Below are positions 53,528-62,715 of a stretch of DNA of 64,000 bases, piece after piece. The stretch's first letter is position 1, and every line of letters starts with the position of its first letter. The stretch lies in assembly GCA_902784425.1 (NCBI GenBank), contig CACZUS010000001.1:1-64000 (forward strand), written 5' to 3'. The notes under the pieces are model-generated. The model did no database searches and had not been told where the DNA came from. It saw nothing but the letters and a program-made list of their open reading frames with translations. Position numbers and translations under genes: made by a program. The stretch comes from an uncultured Bacteroidales bacterium. GTDB lineage: Bacteria; Bacteroidota; Bacteroidia; Bacteroidales; Paludibacteraceae.

Positions 53528-53938
53528 ATGGGTGTAAGAAAGAAAAACTCGGCAACAGCATTAAAAGAAGCTCGTCAGTCGCTTTACTTCGCTAGATTAA
53601 ACGATGTTCCTACATCACCACGCAAGATGCGTCTTGTCGCAGATATGATTAGAGGAATGGAAGCTTTCAAAGCACTTGGTGTTTTGAAGTATTCCAAGAA
53701 GGATGCTTCTAACCGCTTAGAGAAATTACTTCGTTCTGCTATTTCCAATTGGGAACAGAAAAATGAGAAGAAAGCTGATAGCGGGGAGTTGTATATTAGC
53801 AAAATTTTCGTAGACGAAGGAAAAACATTAAAGAGACTTCGTCCAGCTCCACAAGGTAGAGGTTACAGAATTCGTAAACGCTCTAACCATGTGACTATAT
53901 TTGTAGATTCTATTAATTCAAATGCTAACCAAAATTAA
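53528..53938 (+). CDS. rplV: Ribosomal protein uL22
   Basis: 50S protein whose beta-hairpin lines the exit tunnel. [21 protein letters not shown] (~24-44) and the hairpin [29 protein letters not shown] (~98-126) are conserved; the hairpin shows no erythromycin-resistance deletion. 136 aa against 110 in E. coli; the extra residues are an N-terminal extension ([18 protein letters not shown]) and a helix insert ([14 protein letters not shown]), usual for Bacteroidetes. rpsC follows after seven bases. Confidence 0.96.
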   Translation: MGVRKKNSATALKEARQSLYFARLNDVPTSPRKMRLVADMIRGMEAFKALGVLKYSKKDASNRLEKLLRSAISNWEQKNEKKADSGELYISKIFVDEGKTLKRLRPAPQGRGYRIRKRSNHVTIFVDSINSNANQN

Positions 53939-53945
53939 TTGTTAG

Positions 53946-54674
53946 ATGGGACAGAAAGTAAATCCAATTAGTAACCGTTTAGGAATCATCAAAGGATGGG
54001 ATTCCAATTGGTTCGGAGGAAAAAATTATGGCGATACTATCTTGGAAGATGCTAAGATTAGAAAGTATCTGAATGCCCGTCTTGCAAAGGCTAGCGTTTC
54101 AAAAATAGTTATCGAACGTACCTTGAAATTAGTTACCATTACCGTATGTACTGCTCGTCCAGGAATTATCATCGGTAAAGGTGGACAAGAGGTAGAGAAA
54201 TTAAAAGAAGAGTTGAAAGGTGTAACTGATAAAGATGTACAAATCAACATCTTTGAGGTTAAGAAACCTGACTTAGACGCAATGATCGTAGCAAATAACA
54301 TTGCTCGTCAGATAGAGGGAAAGATTGCATACCGTCGTGCAACCAAAATGGCTATCGCCTCTACTATGCGTATGGGTGCTGAGGGTATTAAGGTTCAAGT
54401 GTCTGGTCGTTTGAATGGTGCAGAAATGGCACGTTCAGAGATGTATAAAGAGGGAAGAACTCCACTTCATACATTCAGAGCAGATATTGACTACGCTCAG
54501 GCTGAAGCTTTGACTAAGGTTGGTTTAATTGGTATTAAAGTTTGGATTTGCCGTGGAGAAGTTTACGGTAAGAAAGATTTGGCACCTAATTTTGCTGCTA
54601 CTAAAGAAGTAAACAGAGGCGGAAACGCACCTGCAGCAGGAAAACAACAAGGCTTCAAGAGAAAAAGAAAATAA
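53946..54674 (+). CDS. rpsC: Ribosomal protein uS3
   Basis: 30S protein at the mRNA entry channel, with helicase activity shared with S4 and S5. The KH domain carries [21 protein letters not shown] (~72-92); the C-terminal domain has [24 protein letters not shown] (~139-162) and [17 protein letters not shown]. 242 aa (E. coli 233) with a basic C-terminal tail ([11 protein letters not shown]). rplP follows after 25 bases. Confidence 0.97.
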   Translation: MGQKVNPISNRLGIIKGWDSNWFGGKNYGDTILEDAKIRKYLNARLAKASVSKIVIERTLKLVTITVCTARPGIIIGKGGQEVEKLKEELKGVTDKDVQINIFEVKKPDLDAMIVANNIARQIEGKIAYRRATKMAIASTMRMGAEGIKVQVSGRLNGAEMARSEMYKEGRTPLHTFRADIDYAQAEALTKVGLIGIKVWICRGEVYGKKDLAPNFAATKEVNRGGNAPAAGKQQGFKRKRK

Positions 54675-54699
54675 TTCTGTTAATTTGATTTAAGGAAAG

Positions 54700-55134
54700 A
54701 TGTTACAACCTAAGAAAACAAAATTCAGAAGACAACAGAAAGGTCGTATGAAAGGTAACGCTCAACGCGGAAACCAATTAGCCTTTGGATCTTTCGGTAT
54801 TAAAGTCTTGGAGTCAAAGTGGATTACAGGTCGCCAAATCGAGGCAGCTCGTGTTGCAGTAACACGTTATATGCAAAGACAAGGACAAATATGGATTAGA
54901 ATATTTCCTGATAAACCTATCACTAAGAAACCAGCAGAGGTTCGTATGGGTAAAGGAAAAGGTAACCCAGAAGGATTTGTTGCACCAGTTACTCCAGGAA
55001 GAGTGGTAATAGAAGTAGAAGGTGTACCTTTTGAAGTAGCAAAAGAAGCATTGCGCTTGGCTGCTCAGAAGTTGCCAGTAACTACTAAGTTTATTGTTAG
55101 ACGAGATTTTGATGCTCAAAACCAAAACGCGTGA
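54700..55134 (+). CDS. rplP: Ribosomal protein uL16
   Basis: 50S protein that helps place tRNA in the A site. [19 protein letters not shown] start, [28 protein letters not shown] (~47-74), and the loop [21 protein letters not shown] (~84-104). 144 aa (E. coli 136). The RMGKGKG segment includes the arginine hydroxylated in E. coli. rpmC starts six bases later. Confidence 0.97.
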   Translation: MLQPKKTKFRRQQKGRMKGNAQRGNQLAFGSFGIKVLESKWITGRQIEAARVAVTRYMQRQGQIWIRIFPDKPITKKPAEVRMGKGKGNPEGFVAPVTPGRVVIEVEGVPFEVAKEALRLAAQKLPVTTKFIVRRDFDAQNQNA

Positions 55135-55140
55135 TAGATT

Positions 55141-55332
55141 ATGAAAATGGCAGAAATTAAAGAGTTAACAACTCAAGAGTTAAAAGAAAGACTCGTATCA
55201 GAGGAGGAAGCTTTGGTTCGTTTAAAATTAAACCACGCAGTTTCTCCATTGGAGAACCCTTCTCAAATTAAAGCTATTCGTAAGAATATTGCTCGTATAA
55301 ACACAGAGTTGAGTCTGAGAGATAATAAATAA
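55141..55332 (+). CDS. rpmC: Ribosomal protein uL29
   Basis: Small two-helix 50S protein at the tunnel exit. MKMAEIKELTTQELKERLVSEEEALVRLKLNH then NPSQIKAIRKNIARINTELS. 63 aa, equal to E. coli. The ATG at 55141 is preferred over 55147 because homologs begin M-K-x-A-E-I. The upstream gene stops six bases before. Confidence 0.95.
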   Translation: MKMAEIKELTTQELKERLVSEEEALVRLKLNHAVSPLENPSQIKAIRKNIARINTELSLRDNK

Positions 55333-55351
55333 TTAATTGAGCTTGATCAAA

Positions 55352-55603
55352 ATGAGAAACTTAAGAAAAGAAAGACAAGGTGTTGTTTCTAGTAACAAAA
55401 TGGATAAAACCATTACCGTTACAATTAAATATAAGGAAATGCACCCTATTTATCAAAAGTTCGTCAACAAGACGAAAAAATATCACGCTCACGACGAGAA
55501 AAACGAGTGCAATGTTGGTGATACTGTAAGAATTATGGAAACTCGCCCATTGAGCAAAACTAAGAGATGGAGATTAGTAGAAATCATCGAAAGAGCTAAG
55601 TAA
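55352..55603 (+). CDS. rpsQ: Ribosomal protein uS17
   Basis: OB-fold 30S body protein bound early to 16S rRNA. ATG at 55352 ([20 protein letters not shown]) is chosen over a TTG at 55337. The signature [27 protein letters not shown] is at ~55-82. 83 aa (E. coli 84). One base separates its stop from the rplN ATG. Confidence 0.96.
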   Translation: MRNLRKERQGVVSSNKMDKTITVTIKYKEMHPIYQKFVNKTKKYHAHDEKNECNVGDTVRIMETRPLSKTKRWRLVEIIERAK

Positions 55604-55604
55604 T

Positions 55605-55970
55605 ATGATACAACAAGAGTCAAGATTAGTCGTAGCTGATAACAGTGGAGCAAGAGAGGCGTTATGTATTCGCGTTCTTGGTGGTACTGGTAAACGTTAT
55701 GCTACTGTAGGGGATATTATCGTGGTAGCGGTAAAGAATGTAATCCCTTCAAGTGATATGAAAAAAGGTACGGTTTCTAAGGCAGTTGTTGTTAGAACCA
55801 ATAAGGAGATTAGACGTCAAGACGGTTCTTATATTCGCTTTGATGATAATGCATGTGTTCTTTTGAATGGTGCAGGTGAAATGAGAGCGAGCCGTATATT
55901 TGGTCCAGTTGCTAGAGAGCTCCGTGCTACTAACATGAAAATTGTTTCATTAGCACCCGAAGTGCTTTAA
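55605..55970 (+). CDS. rplN: Ribosomal protein uL14
   Basis: 50S interface protein, target of the silencing factor Rsf[28 protein letters not shown] (1-27) and [28 protein letters not shown] (~94-121) are diagnostic. 121 aa (E. coli 123). Tightly spaced within the spc gene set. Confidence 0.97.
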   Translation: MIQQESRLVVADNSGAREALCIRVLGGTGKRYATVGDIIVVAVKNVIPSSDMKKGTVSKAVVVRTNKEIRRQDGSYIRFDDNACVLLNGAGEMRASRIFGPVARELRATNMKIVSLAPEVL

Positions 55971-55987
55971 TTTCTAATTTTACAAAG

Positions 55988-56308
55988 ATGAGTAAATTAA
56001 ATATTAAGAAGGGCGATATGGTTTTCGTGAATTCAGGTGCTGATAAAGGCAAAACTGGTCACGTATTAAAAGTGCTCGTAAAAGAGGAACGTGTTATCGT
56101 TGAAGGTATCAACATCGTTTCTAAGAGCACTAAGCCAAGCGCAAAGAACCCTCAAGGTGGTATTGTTAAACAAGAGGCACCTATCCATATTTCAAATGTG
56201 AATTTGATCGATCCAAAGACGAATAAGCCTACTCGTATTGGACGTCGTAAAAATGAAGATGGGAAAACGGTTCGCTATTCTAAAAAATCAGGGGAGGTAA
56301 TAGAGTAA
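55988..56308 (+). CDS. rplX: Ribosomal protein uL24
   Basis: Assembly-initiating 50S protein with a KOW motif near the N-terminus ([24 protein letters not shown], ~5-28). [34 protein letters not shown] follows. 106 aa (E. coli 104). One base lies between its stop and the rplE ATG. Confidence 0.96.
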   Translation: MSKLNIKKGDMVFVNSGADKGKTGHVLKVLVKEERVIVEGINIVSKSTKPSAKNPQGGIVKQEAPIHISNVNLIDPKTNKPTRIGRRKNEDGKTVRYSKKSGEVIE

Positions 56309-56309
56309 T

Positions 56310-56861
56310 ATGAATACAGCTAGTTTAAAGAAAGAGTACGCTGAGCGTATTGTTCCTTCCTTGATGAAGGAGTTCAACTACAAATCTGTAATGCAAGTTC
56401 CAGTTCTTGAGAAGATCGTTATCAACGAGGGATTGGGCCAAGCAGTGGCAGATAAGAAGATCATCGAAGTTGCAATCAACGAGTTGACTGCTATTACAGG
56501 TCAAAAGGCAGTTCCAACTTTATCTAAGAAAGATATTTCTAACTTCAAGGTTCGTAAGAAAATGCCTATCGGTGTTCGTGTAACTTTGAGAAGAGAGAAA
56601 ATGTATGAATTCTTAGAGAGATTGATTCGTGTTTCTCTTCCTCGTATCCGTGACTTTAAAGGAATAGAGTCTAAGTTCGATGGTATGGGTAACTATACAC
56701 TAGGTATCGAAGAGCAAATCATCTTCCCTGAAATAAATATTGATTCTATACAGAAAATGTTAGGAATGAATATTACCTTTGTAACTTCAGCAAAGACAGA
56801 CGAAGAAGGATATGCTTTGTTGAGAGAATTTGGATTACCTTTTAAAAACATTAAAAGATAA
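56310..56861 (+). CDS. rplE: Ribosomal protein uL5
   Basis: 5S rRNA-binding protein of the central protuberance. [22 protein letters not shown] (~29-50), [23 protein letters not shown] (~75-97) and [19 protein letters not shown] are diagnostic. 183 aa (E. coli 179). The rpsN start lies four bases after the stop; a longer rpsN frame overlapping this gene was not accepted. Confidence 0.97.
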   Translation: MNTASLKKEYAERIVPSLMKEFNYKSVMQVPVLEKIVINEGLGQAVADKKIIEVAINELTAITGQKAVPTLSKKDISNFKVRKKMPIGVRVTLRREKMYEFLERLIRVSLPRIRDFKGIESKFDGMGNYTLGIEEQIIFPEINIDSIQKMLGMNITFVTSAKTDEEGYALLREFGLPFKNIKR

Positions 56862-56865
56862 GATC

Positions 56866-57135
56866 ATGGCAAAAGAATCAATGAAAGCCCGTGAGGTTAA
56901 AAGGGCTAAACTTTGCGCCAAGTATGCAGAAAAGAGAGCAAAATTGAAAGCTGAGGGTAACTACGAGGCTTTGCAAACTCTTCCAAAGAACGCATCTCCT
57001 GTACGTAAACACAATCGTTGCAAGTTGACAGGAAGACCTAAGGGTTATATGCGTCAATTCGGCATCTCTCGTATTCAATTTAGAGAGATGGCTTCTGCTG
57101 GTTTGATTCCTGGTGTAAAGAAAGCAAGCTGGTAA
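56866..57135 (+). CDS. rpsN: Ribosomal protein uS14 (zinc-free type)
   Basis: 30S head protein. Start at 56866 gives [20 protein letters not shown]; the longer frame from 56830 lies inside rplE. 89 aa with [38 protein letters not shown]. Only one cysteine is present in the segment where zinc-type S14 has CxxC pairs, so this is the zinc-independent long form. The gap to rpsH (55 bases) contains a hairpin. Confidence 0.95.
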   Translation: MAKESMKAREVKRAKLCAKYAEKRAKLKAEGNYEALQTLPKNASPVRKHNRCKLTGRPKGYMRQFGISRIQFREMASAGLIPGVKKASW

Positions 57136-57151
57136 AAAATTAGTGTTAAAT

Positions 57152-57174
57152 ATTGTCAGGTTTACCTGATCAAT
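57152..57174 (+). promoter_or_regulatory. Hairpin upstream of rpsH
   Basis: ATTGTCAGG (57152-57160), loop TTTA, CCTGATCAAT (57165-57174), one bulged A. No T-run, so not a terminator. S8 regulates spc genes in E. coli through an RNA stem; this could be a local counterpart, but the known S8-binding core was not verified. Confidence 0.35.
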
Positions 57175-57190
57175 TTAATTTATTTTTATT

Positions 57191-57589
57191 ATGACAGATC
57201 CAATAGCAGATTATCTGACGAGAATGAGGAACGCAATTCAAGCAAAACACAGAGTGCTTGAAGTTCCTGCTTCAAATTTGAAGAAAGAAATCACTAAGAT
57301 ATTGCTCGACAAGGGCTATATCTTGAATTACAAATTCGAGGGCGAGGGTACTACGAAAGGTTCAATTAAGATTGCCTTGAAGTACGATCCAGTCAACAAA
57401 GTAAACGCTATCAAGGGCTTGAAGAGAATATCTTCACCTGGTATGCGTAAATATGTTGGTTACAAGGATATGCCTAAAGTTTTGAATGGTTTGGGAATAG
57501 CCATCGTATCTACATCAAAGGGCGTTATGACCGATAAGGAAGCTCGTGATTTGAAGATCGGTGGTGAAGTTTTATGTTACATCTATTAA
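57191..57589 (+). CDS. rpsH: Ribosomal protein uS8
   Basis: Central-domain 16S rRNA binder and, in E. coli, translational repressor of the spc operon. [28 protein letters not shown] at the start; the RNA-binding C-terminal motif [26 protein letters not shown] (~107-132) is complete. 132 aa (E. coli 130). The 55-base gap upstream is the largest within the spc set and holds a hairpin. Confidence 0.97.
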   Translation: MTDPIADYLTRMRNAIQAKHRVLEVPASNLKKEITKILLDKGYILNYKFEGEGTTKGSIKIALKYDPVNKVNAIKGLKRISSPGMRKYVGYKDMPKVLNGLGIAIVSTSKGVMTDKEARDLKIGGEVLCYIY

Positions 57590-57592
57590 TTT

Positions 57593-57598
57593 AGGAGG
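57593..57598 (+). promoter_or_regulatory. Strong Shine-Dalgarno before rplF
   Basis: AGGAGG eight bases before the rplF ATG, the third perfect site noted in this window. Confidence 0.7.
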
Positions 57599-57606
57599 AG
57601 TTGTAA

Positions 57607-58161
57607 ATGTCAAGAATAGGAAAATTACCAATTAGTATTCCTTCAGGAGTTACAGTTTCTGTAAAGGATGATGTTGTAACAGTAAAAGGTCCTAAGGGTG
57701 AATTATCACAAGCAATCAACCCTAACATTAAGATTGATGTAAAAGATGGTGCGATATCATTCACTCGTCCATCTGATGAACCTGAAATGCGTTCAATGCA
57801 TGGCTTGTATCGTGCTCTAGTGAATAATATGATCGTTGGAGTATCTCAAGGTTATAAAAAGGAATTAGAGTTGGTCGGAGTTGGATACCGTGTATCTAAC
57901 CAAGGTCAAGTTATAGAATTTGCTTTAGGATATACTCATAATATCTTCTTGCAGTTGCCAAAAGAGATTAAGATTGAAACGAAGAGTGAAAGAAATCAAA
58001 ATCCTTTGGTAATACTTGAAAGTTGTGATAAACAATTATTAGGTCAGGTTTGTGCAAAGATTCGTTCTTTCCGTAAGCCAGAACCTTATAAGGGTAAAGG
58101 TGTTAAGTTCGTTGGCGAGCAGATTCGTCGTAAGGCTGGTAAGTCAGCTGGTGCTAAGTAA
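57607..58161 (+). CDS. rplF: Ribosomal protein uL6
   Basis: 50S protein near the factor-binding site. MSRIGKLPISIPSGVTVSVKDDVVTVKGPKGELSQ at the start and ELVGVGYRVSNQGQVIEFALGYTH (~87-110), with PEPYKGKGVKFVGEQIRRKAGKSAGAK at the end. 184 aa (E. coli 177). Preceded by a perfect AGGAGG site, unlike most neighbours. Confidence 0.97.
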   Translation: MSRIGKLPISIPSGVTVSVKDDVVTVKGPKGELSQAINPNIKIDVKDGAISFTRPSDEPEMRSMHGLYRALVNNMIVGVSQGYKKELELVGVGYRVSNQGQVIEFALGYTHNIFLQLPKEIKIETKSERNQNPLVILESCDKQLLGQVCAKIRSFRKPEPYKGKGVKFVGEQIRRKAGKSAGAK

Positions 58162-58182
58162 TTTAATTAAAAGAAAATTATT

Positions 58183-58578
58183 ATGACTTCAAAAATAGAA
58201 AGAAGATTAAAAATCAAAAGGGGTATCCGAGCAAAGATCTCTGGTTCTGCTGAGCGTCCTCGTATGACTGTTTTCAGAAGCAATAAGCAGATTTATGTTC
58301 AGTTGATCAATGATGAGGCAAAGAGTGTTGTCAACAAAGACAAAGAAGGAAAGGAATTTACTTCTTTGGTTGGAGCAACAATCGTTTCTGCATCTTCAAT
58401 CGGTATTACTGACAAAGTTTCTAAAAAAGAAATCGCTGCTAAAGTTGGTGAAGATATTGCAAAAAAAGCAATTGCAGCAGGAATAAAAGAAGTGGTATTC
58501 GATCGTAATGGTTACTTATACCATGGTAGAGTAAAAGAATTAGCTGACGCTGCTCGTAAGGGTGGACTTAAATTTTAA
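58183..58578 (+). CDS. rplR: Ribosomal protein uL18 with an internal insert
   Basis: 5S rRNA-binding protein of the central protuberance. The start [37 protein letters not shown] and the end [28 protein letters not shown] are standard. Total 131 aa, against 117 in E. coli and, as I recall, 114 in Bacteroides. The extra ~17 residues lie at ~48-64 ([17 protein letters not shown]), between the first strand pair and the ASS loop. The reading frame is intact and the insert sits at a surface turn, so the protein should work. Stop overlaps an ATG at 58578. Confidence 0.95.
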   Translation: MTSKIERRLKIKRGIRAKISGSAERPRMTVFRSNKQIYVQLINDEAKSVVNKDKEGKEFTSLVGATIVSASSIGITDKVSKKEIAAKVGEDIAKKAIAAGIKEVVFDRNGYLYHGRVKELADAARKGGLKF

Positions 58579-58583
58579 TGGTT

Positions 58584-59102
58584 ATGGCAGAAAATAATAA
58601 TAAAGTTAAATCGACTAACGATTTGGAATTAAAGGATAGATTGGTTGCCATTAATCGTGTAACTAAGGTAACTAAAGGTGGTCGTACGTTTAGTTTCGCA
58701 GCTATCGTTGTTGTAGGTAATGAAGATGGAGTTGTTGGTTTCGGACTTGGTAAGGCTGGTGAAGTAACAGCAGCTATTGCTAAAGGCGTAGAAGCAGCAA
58801 AGAAAAATTTGGTGAAGGTTCCTGTATTGAAAGGAACTATCCCTCATGAGCAAGAGGCTAAGTTTGGCGGTGCTCAAGTTTTGTTGAGACCTGCATCTCA
58901 TGGTACCGGAGTGAAAGCTGGAGGTGCTATGCGTGCTGTACTTGAAAGTGTTGGAGTAACAGACGTGTTGGCAAAATCTAAGGGTTCTTCAAATCCTCAC
59001 AACTTGGTAAAGGCTACTATCTTGGCTTTGTCTGAGTTGCGTGATGCTTATACGGTTGCACAAAATCGTGGTGTTTCAGTGGAAAAAGTGTTTAAAGGTT
59101 AA
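58584..59102 (+). CDS. rpsE: Ribosomal protein uS5
   Basis: 30S protein important for decoding accuracy. ATG at 58584 ([20 protein letters not shown]) is preferred over 58578, which overlaps the rplR stop. [38 protein letters not shown] (~21-58) and the helix [19 protein letters not shown] are diagnostic. 172 aa (E. coli 167). No spectinomycin-resistance deletion seen in the VTKGGR loop. Confidence 0.96.
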   Translation: MAENNNKVKSTNDLELKDRLVAINRVTKVTKGGRTFSFAAIVVVGNEDGVVGFGLGKAGEVTAAIAKGVEAAKKNLVKVPVLKGTIPHEQEAKFGGAQVLLRPASHGTGVKAGGAMRAVLESVGVTDVLAKSKGSSNPHNLVKATILALSELRDAYTVAQNRGVSVEKVFKG

Positions 59103-59113
59103 TTTTGGAAACT

Positions 59114-59290
59114 ATGGCAAAAATTAAAATTAAACAAGTAAGAAGTAAAATTGGTTGCCCTAAGCAGCAAAAAGCTACTTTGGCAGCATTGGGACTCAAG
59201 AAAATCAACTCAGTTGTTGAGCACGATGACACCCCAGTCATTTTAGGCATGGTAGAAGCTGTAAAACATCTTGTGGTAGTTGAAAAGTAA
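59114..59290 (+). CDS. rpmD: Ribosomal protein uL30
   Basis: Small 50S protein. ATG at 59114 (MAKIKIKQVRSKIGCPKQQK) is chosen over a TTG at 59105. TLAALGLKKINSVVEHDDTPVILGMVEAVKHLVVVE is the conserved second half. 58 aa (E. coli 59). 11 bases after rpsE. Confidence 0.94.
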   Translation: MAKIKIKQVRSKIGCPKQQKATLAALGLKKINSVVEHDDTPVILGMVEAVKHLVVVEK

Positions 59291-59318
59291 TTATTTAATC
59301 GTATAAATATTTAAAGAA

Positions 59319-59771
59319 ATGGATTTAAGTAATTTAAAACCTGCAGCAGGTTCCGTTAAAACAAGAAAGAGAATCGGTCGTGGACCAGGATCTGGATTGG
59401 GAGGAACTTCTACTCGTGGTCATAAAGGTGCAAAATCTCGTTCTGGTTATTCTAAGAAGATCGGATTCGAGGGTGGTCAAATGCCATTGCAACGTCGTTT
59501 GCCTAAATATGGTTTCAAAAATATCAATCATGTAGAATATAAAGCAATTAATATTTCTACTCTTCAAGCCTTGGCTGATAGCAATAAAATTGACACAATC
59601 GATATTAATACATTGATTGAGGCTGGATTTGCTTCAAAGAAGAGCTTGATTAAGATTTTGGGTTCGGGTAATTTGACTTCTAAATTAACTGTTTCTGCAC
59701 ATGCATTTTCAGAGTCAGCTAAGTCTGCTATTGAAGCTGCTGGTGGTTCAGTTGTAATTCTTGAAAAATGA
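59319..59771 (+). CDS. rplO: Ribosomal protein uL15
   Basis: 50S protein with a long N-terminal extension that threads into 23S rRNA: KTRKRIGRGPGSGLGGTSTRGHKGAKSRSGY (~15-45) and FEGGQMPLQRRLPKYGF (~50-66). 150 aa (E. coli 144). Its last four bases overlap the secY start (ATGA), which couples their translation as in many bacteria. Confidence 0.97.
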   Translation: MDLSNLKPAAGSVKTRKRIGRGPGSGLGGTSTRGHKGAKSRSGYSKKIGFEGGQMPLQRRLPKYGFKNINHVEYKAINISTLQALADSNKIDTIDINTLIEAGFASKKSLIKILGSGNLTSKLTVSAHAFSESAKSAIEAAGGSVVILEK

Positions 59772-61123
59772 AAAAACTGATTGAAACAATTAAAAACATT
59801 TGCGGAATCGAGGACTTAAGAAATCGTATTCTGATTACATTTTTATTTGTTTTGATATATCGCTTTGGTTCATTTGTTGTCCTTCCTGGTATTAATCCCA
59901 AGGCATTGACAGAATTGAGCAAGCAAACAAGTTCTGGATTGATGGCCCTCTTGGATATGTTTTCAGGAGGAGCCTTCTCCAACGCTTCTATCTTTGCTCT
60001 AGGAATTATGCCGTATATTTCGGCTTCCATTGTTATGCAGTTGTTGACAATAGCAGTTCCTTCATTCCAGAAGAAACAAAAGGAAGGAGAAAGTGGTCGT
60101 AAGAAGATCCAACAATACACGAGATATCTCACCGTATTTATCTTGTTATTGCAGGGACCTTCTTATTTGGTTAACCTTTCTATACAAATGCAACAAGTAG
60201 GTGCCGCATTGCCTAGTGGTGTGTGGTTCAGACTCTATTCCACAATCATCTTATGTGCTGGTAGTATGTTTGTGATGTGGTTAGGCGAGCGTATCACGGA
60301 TAAGGGTGTAGGAAATGGTATCTCATTCATCATTTTGGTGGGTATTATTGCTCGTTTCCCAAGTGCTATTTCTCAGGAGTTCGCTTCTTGTTATAGCTCT
60401 CAAGGTGGTGGTGGTTTGGTAAAATTCTTACTTGAAATCATTGCACTTTTTGTAGTTGCTGCTGCTGCGATACTTTTGGTTCAGGGTATCCGAAAAGTAA
60501 AAGTATTTTATGCAAAGAACATGGAAGGTGGCAGATCTGCAAGTCCTGTTGGAGTACGTAATTACATCCCATTGAAGGTTAATGCTGCTGGTGTGATGCC
60601 AATCATCTTTGGTCAGGCAATCATGTTCATTCCGTTGGCTGTTATGCCATGGGTGATGTCAGAACAGAATTCTACAAACTTCTTGTTGAACATGTTGCGT
60701 AATACAAATGGATTCTGGTATAATTTCATCTTTGCAGTGTTAATCATTTTGTTTACGTATTTGTATACGGCAATTACGATTAACCCAACGACAATGGCAG
60801 ATGATTTGAAGCGTATGAATGGTTATATACCAGATGTTAAACCAGGTAAACCAACTGCAGAGTATATTGACTCAATCATGTCAAAAATCACATTGCCAGG
60901 TTCTATATTCCTAGCATTGATTGCTATTTTGCCTGCATTCATCAGTAAGTTAGGTGTAACAGAGCAATTCTCACATTTCTTCGGAGGTACTTCTTTGTTG
61001 ATTATCGTGGGAGTAGTTTTGGATACATTACAACAAGTGGAGAGCCATTTGTTGATGCATCACTATGATGGTTTGATGGAGTCTGGTCATATTCAAGGAC
61101 GTTCTGGTTTGTCCGCTTATTGA
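59768..61123 (+). CDS. secY: Protein translocase subunit SecY
   Basis: Ten-helix channel of the Sec translocon in the inner membrane. The start ends a short cytoplasmic segment RNRILITFLFVLIYRFGSFVVLPGI (first helix), the plug and helix two GLMALLDMFSGGAFSNASIFALGIMPYISASIVMQLL (~58-94) and the later SFIILVGIIARFPSAI, PLKVNAAGVMPIIF and NGYIPDVKPGKPTAEYI loops are diagnostic. 451 aa (E. coli 443). It exports the signal-peptide proteins that feed the type IX and outer-membrane systems of this window. Confidence 0.97.
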   Translation: MKKLIETIKNICGIEDLRNRILITFLFVLIYRFGSFVVLPGINPKALTELSKQTSSGLMALLDMFSGGAFSNASIFALGIMPYISASIVMQLLTIAVPSFQKKQKEGESGRKKIQQYTRYLTVFILLLQGPSYLVNLSIQMQQVGAALPSGVWFRLYSTIILCAGSMFVMWLGERITDKGVGNGISFIILVGIIARFPSAISQEFASCYSSQGGGGLVKFLLEIIALFVVAAAAILLVQGIRKVKVFYAKNMEGGRSASPVGVRNYIPLKVNAAGVMPIIFGQAIMFIPLAVMPWVMSEQNSTNFLLNMLRNTNGFWYNFIFAVLIILFTYLYTAITINPTTMADDLKRMNGYIPDVKPGKPTAEYIDSIMSKITLPGSIFLALIAILPAFISKLGVTEQFSHFFGGTSLLIIVGVVLDTLQQVESHLLMHHYDGLMESGHIQGRSGLSAY

Positions 61124-61131
61124 TATTTGCG

Positions 61132-61914
61132 ATGATATATCTTAAAACAGACGAAGAGATTGAGTTGTTGCGCATCAGTAATTTAATTGTTGCGCGTACG
61201 TTGGCAGAAGTGGGAAAAGCCATTAAGCCAGGTGTTACAACATTAGCTCTTGATAAGTTGGCGGAAGAGTTCATTCGTTCTAATGATGCAGTCCCAAGTT
61301 TTTTGGGTTATGGAGGATTCCCTAATTCAATATGTACATCCGTTAATGATCAGATAGTACACGGTATCCCTTCCAACTATGAATTGAAAGAGGGAGATGT
61401 CGTTTCAGTCGATTGCGGAGCATATAAGAATGGATTTCATGGAGATTCTTGCTATACTTTTTGTGTGGGTGAGGTATCTCCTGAGATTCTTTCCCTGCTT
61501 AAAACCACAAAAGAAGCGCTATACAAAGGTATAGAAGCAGCAAAAGTTGGTGGAAGATTAGGCGATATAGGAAGTGCGGTACAAACGCATTGTGAATCCA
61601 AAGGATATTCCGTGGTTCGCGAATTTGTAGGTCATGGCGTAGGTCATGATATGCATGAAGAACCGATGGTTCCAAATTATGGAAGACGTGGAAATGGTCC
61701 GATGTTAAAAGACGGAATGGTCATAGCCATAGAGCCCATGATTAATTTAGGAAAAAAGAGTTGTTATTTAGAATCAGATGGATGGACGGCTGTCACCTCA
61801 GATCATAAGTATTCAGCACATTTTGAACATACGATTGCAATTCGTAAGGGCGGTGCAGATATCTTATCGTCGTTTGAGTATGTCGAGCAAGTCTTAGGAA
61901 ATAAAGCGATATAG
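61132..61914 (+). CDS. map: Type I methionine aminopeptidase
   Basis: Removes the start methionine from new proteins. ATG at 61132 (MIYLKTDEEIELLRISN) is preferred over a TTG at 61120 that overlaps the secY stop. The five metal ligands are present: two Asp in VVSVDCGAYKNGFHGDSCY, His in VGHGVGHDMHEEP, Glu in VIAIEPMI and Glu in FEHTIAI. 260 aa (E. coli 264). Type Ia layout without a zinc-finger extension. infA follows after three bases, the usual secY-map-infA order. Confidence 0.97.
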   Translation: MIYLKTDEEIELLRISNLIVARTLAEVGKAIKPGVTTLALDKLAEEFIRSNDAVPSFLGYGGFPNSICTSVNDQIVHGIPSNYELKEGDVVSVDCGAYKNGFHGDSCYTFCVGEVSPEILSLLKTTKEALYKGIEAAKVGGRLGDIGSAVQTHCESKGYSVVREFVGHGVGHDMHEEPMVPNYGRRGNGPMLKDGMVIAIEPMINLGKKSCYLESDGWTAVTSDHKYSAHFEHTIAIRKGGADILSSFEYVEQVLGNKAI

Positions 61915-61917
61915 TAT

Positions 61918-62136
61918 ATGGCTAAACAAGCAGCAATAGAGCAAGACGGAACAATAGTAGAAGCATTGTCGAATGCTATGTTTCGCGTTGAATTAGAAAA
62001 TGGACATGAGATAACTGCTCATATTTCTGGGAAAATGCGTATGCATTATATAAAAATTCTTCCAGGAGATAAAGTAAGAGTCGAGATGTCTCCGTATGAC
62101 TTGTCAAAAGGTCGTATTGCATTCAGATACAAATAA
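61918..62136 (+). CDS. infA: Translation initiation factor IF-1
   Basis: S1/OB-fold protein binding the 30S A site during initiation. [30 protein letters not shown] and [35 protein letters not shown] are diagnostic. 72 aa, equal to E. coli. The start begins three bases after the map stop; rpmJ follows after 12 bases. Confidence 0.97.
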   Translation: MAKQAAIEQDGTIVEALSNAMFRVELENGHEITAHISGKMRMHYIKILPGDKVRVEMSPYDLSKGRIAFRYK

Positions 62137-62148
62137 TTAAGTACAGAT

Positions 62149-62265
62149 ATGAAAGTAAGAGCATCTTTAAAAAAACGTACCCCAGAGTGTAAAATAGTAA
62201 GAAGAAAGGGACGTTTGTATGTAATTAATAAGAAAAATCCTAAGTATAAGCAACGTCAAGGATAA
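62149..62265 (+). CDS. rpmJ: Ribosomal protein bL36
   Basis: 38-residue 50S protein: [20 protein letters not shown] followed by [18 protein letters not shown]. The C-terminal half lacks the CxxxH zinc ligands of the classical form, and only one Cys remains (PEC), so it is the zinc-independent type usual in Bacteroidetes. It lies between infA and rpsM as expected. The stop is TAA at 62263-62265. Confidence 0.95.
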   Translation: MKVRASLKKRTPECKIVRRKGRLYVINKKNPKYKQRQG

Positions 62266-62275
62266 AAATTTTTAT

Positions 62276-62283
62276 TATCTTTG
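62276..62283 (+). promoter_or_regulatory. Internal promoter -7 box before rpsM
   Basis: TATCTTTG, 19 bases before the rpsM ATG, in the 37-base gap after rpmJ. It could give separate expression of the alpha set (rpsM-rpsK-rpsD-rpoA). The -33 would lie in rpmJ and is not clear. Confidence 0.55.
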
Positions 62284-62302
62284 CAAAAATTTTAGTTTAT
62301 AT

Positions 62303-62683
62303 ATGGCTATAAGAATTGTCGGAGTAGATTTGCCTCAGAATAAGAGAGGAGAAATCGGTTTAACCTATATTTATGGTATAGGTCGCAGTAGTGCAAATAA
62401 GATTCTTTCAAAAGCTGGTGTTGACAAAGACATCAAGGTAAAGGATTGGACAGATGATCAAGCATCTAAAATTCGTGAGATTATAGGTGCAGAGTTCAAA
62501 GTCGAAGGAGATCTTCGTTCAGAAGTACAATTGAACATCAAGAGATTGATGGACGTTGGATGCTACAGAGGTATTCGTCATCGTATTGGATTACCTTTGC
62601 GTGGACAAAGTACGAAAAACAATGCACGTACTCGTAAGGGTAAGAAGAAGACTGTTGCAAACAAGAAGAAAGCAACTAAGTAA
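62303..62683 (+). CDS. rpsM: Ribosomal protein uS13
   Basis: 30S head protein contacting the 50S subunit and P-site t[38 protein letters not shown] at the start, [48 protein letters not shown] in the second half. 126 aa (E. coli 118) with a Lys-rich tail. Preceded by an internal promoter candidate. Confidence 0.97.
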   Translation: MAIRIVGVDLPQNKRGEIGLTYIYGIGRSSANKILSKAGVDKDIKVKDWTDDQASKIREIIGAEFKVEGDLRSEVQLNIKRLMDVGCYRGIRHRIGLPLRGQSTKNNARTRKGKKKTVANKKKATK

Positions 62684-62715
62684 AAGTTAGCTAACGCTAT
62701 TAATTAATAAAAGAT

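Noticed and set aside
56830..56865. Longer rpsN start within rplE
   Set aside because: Homologous S14 proteins begin at MAKES; the extension overlaps rplE in another frame.
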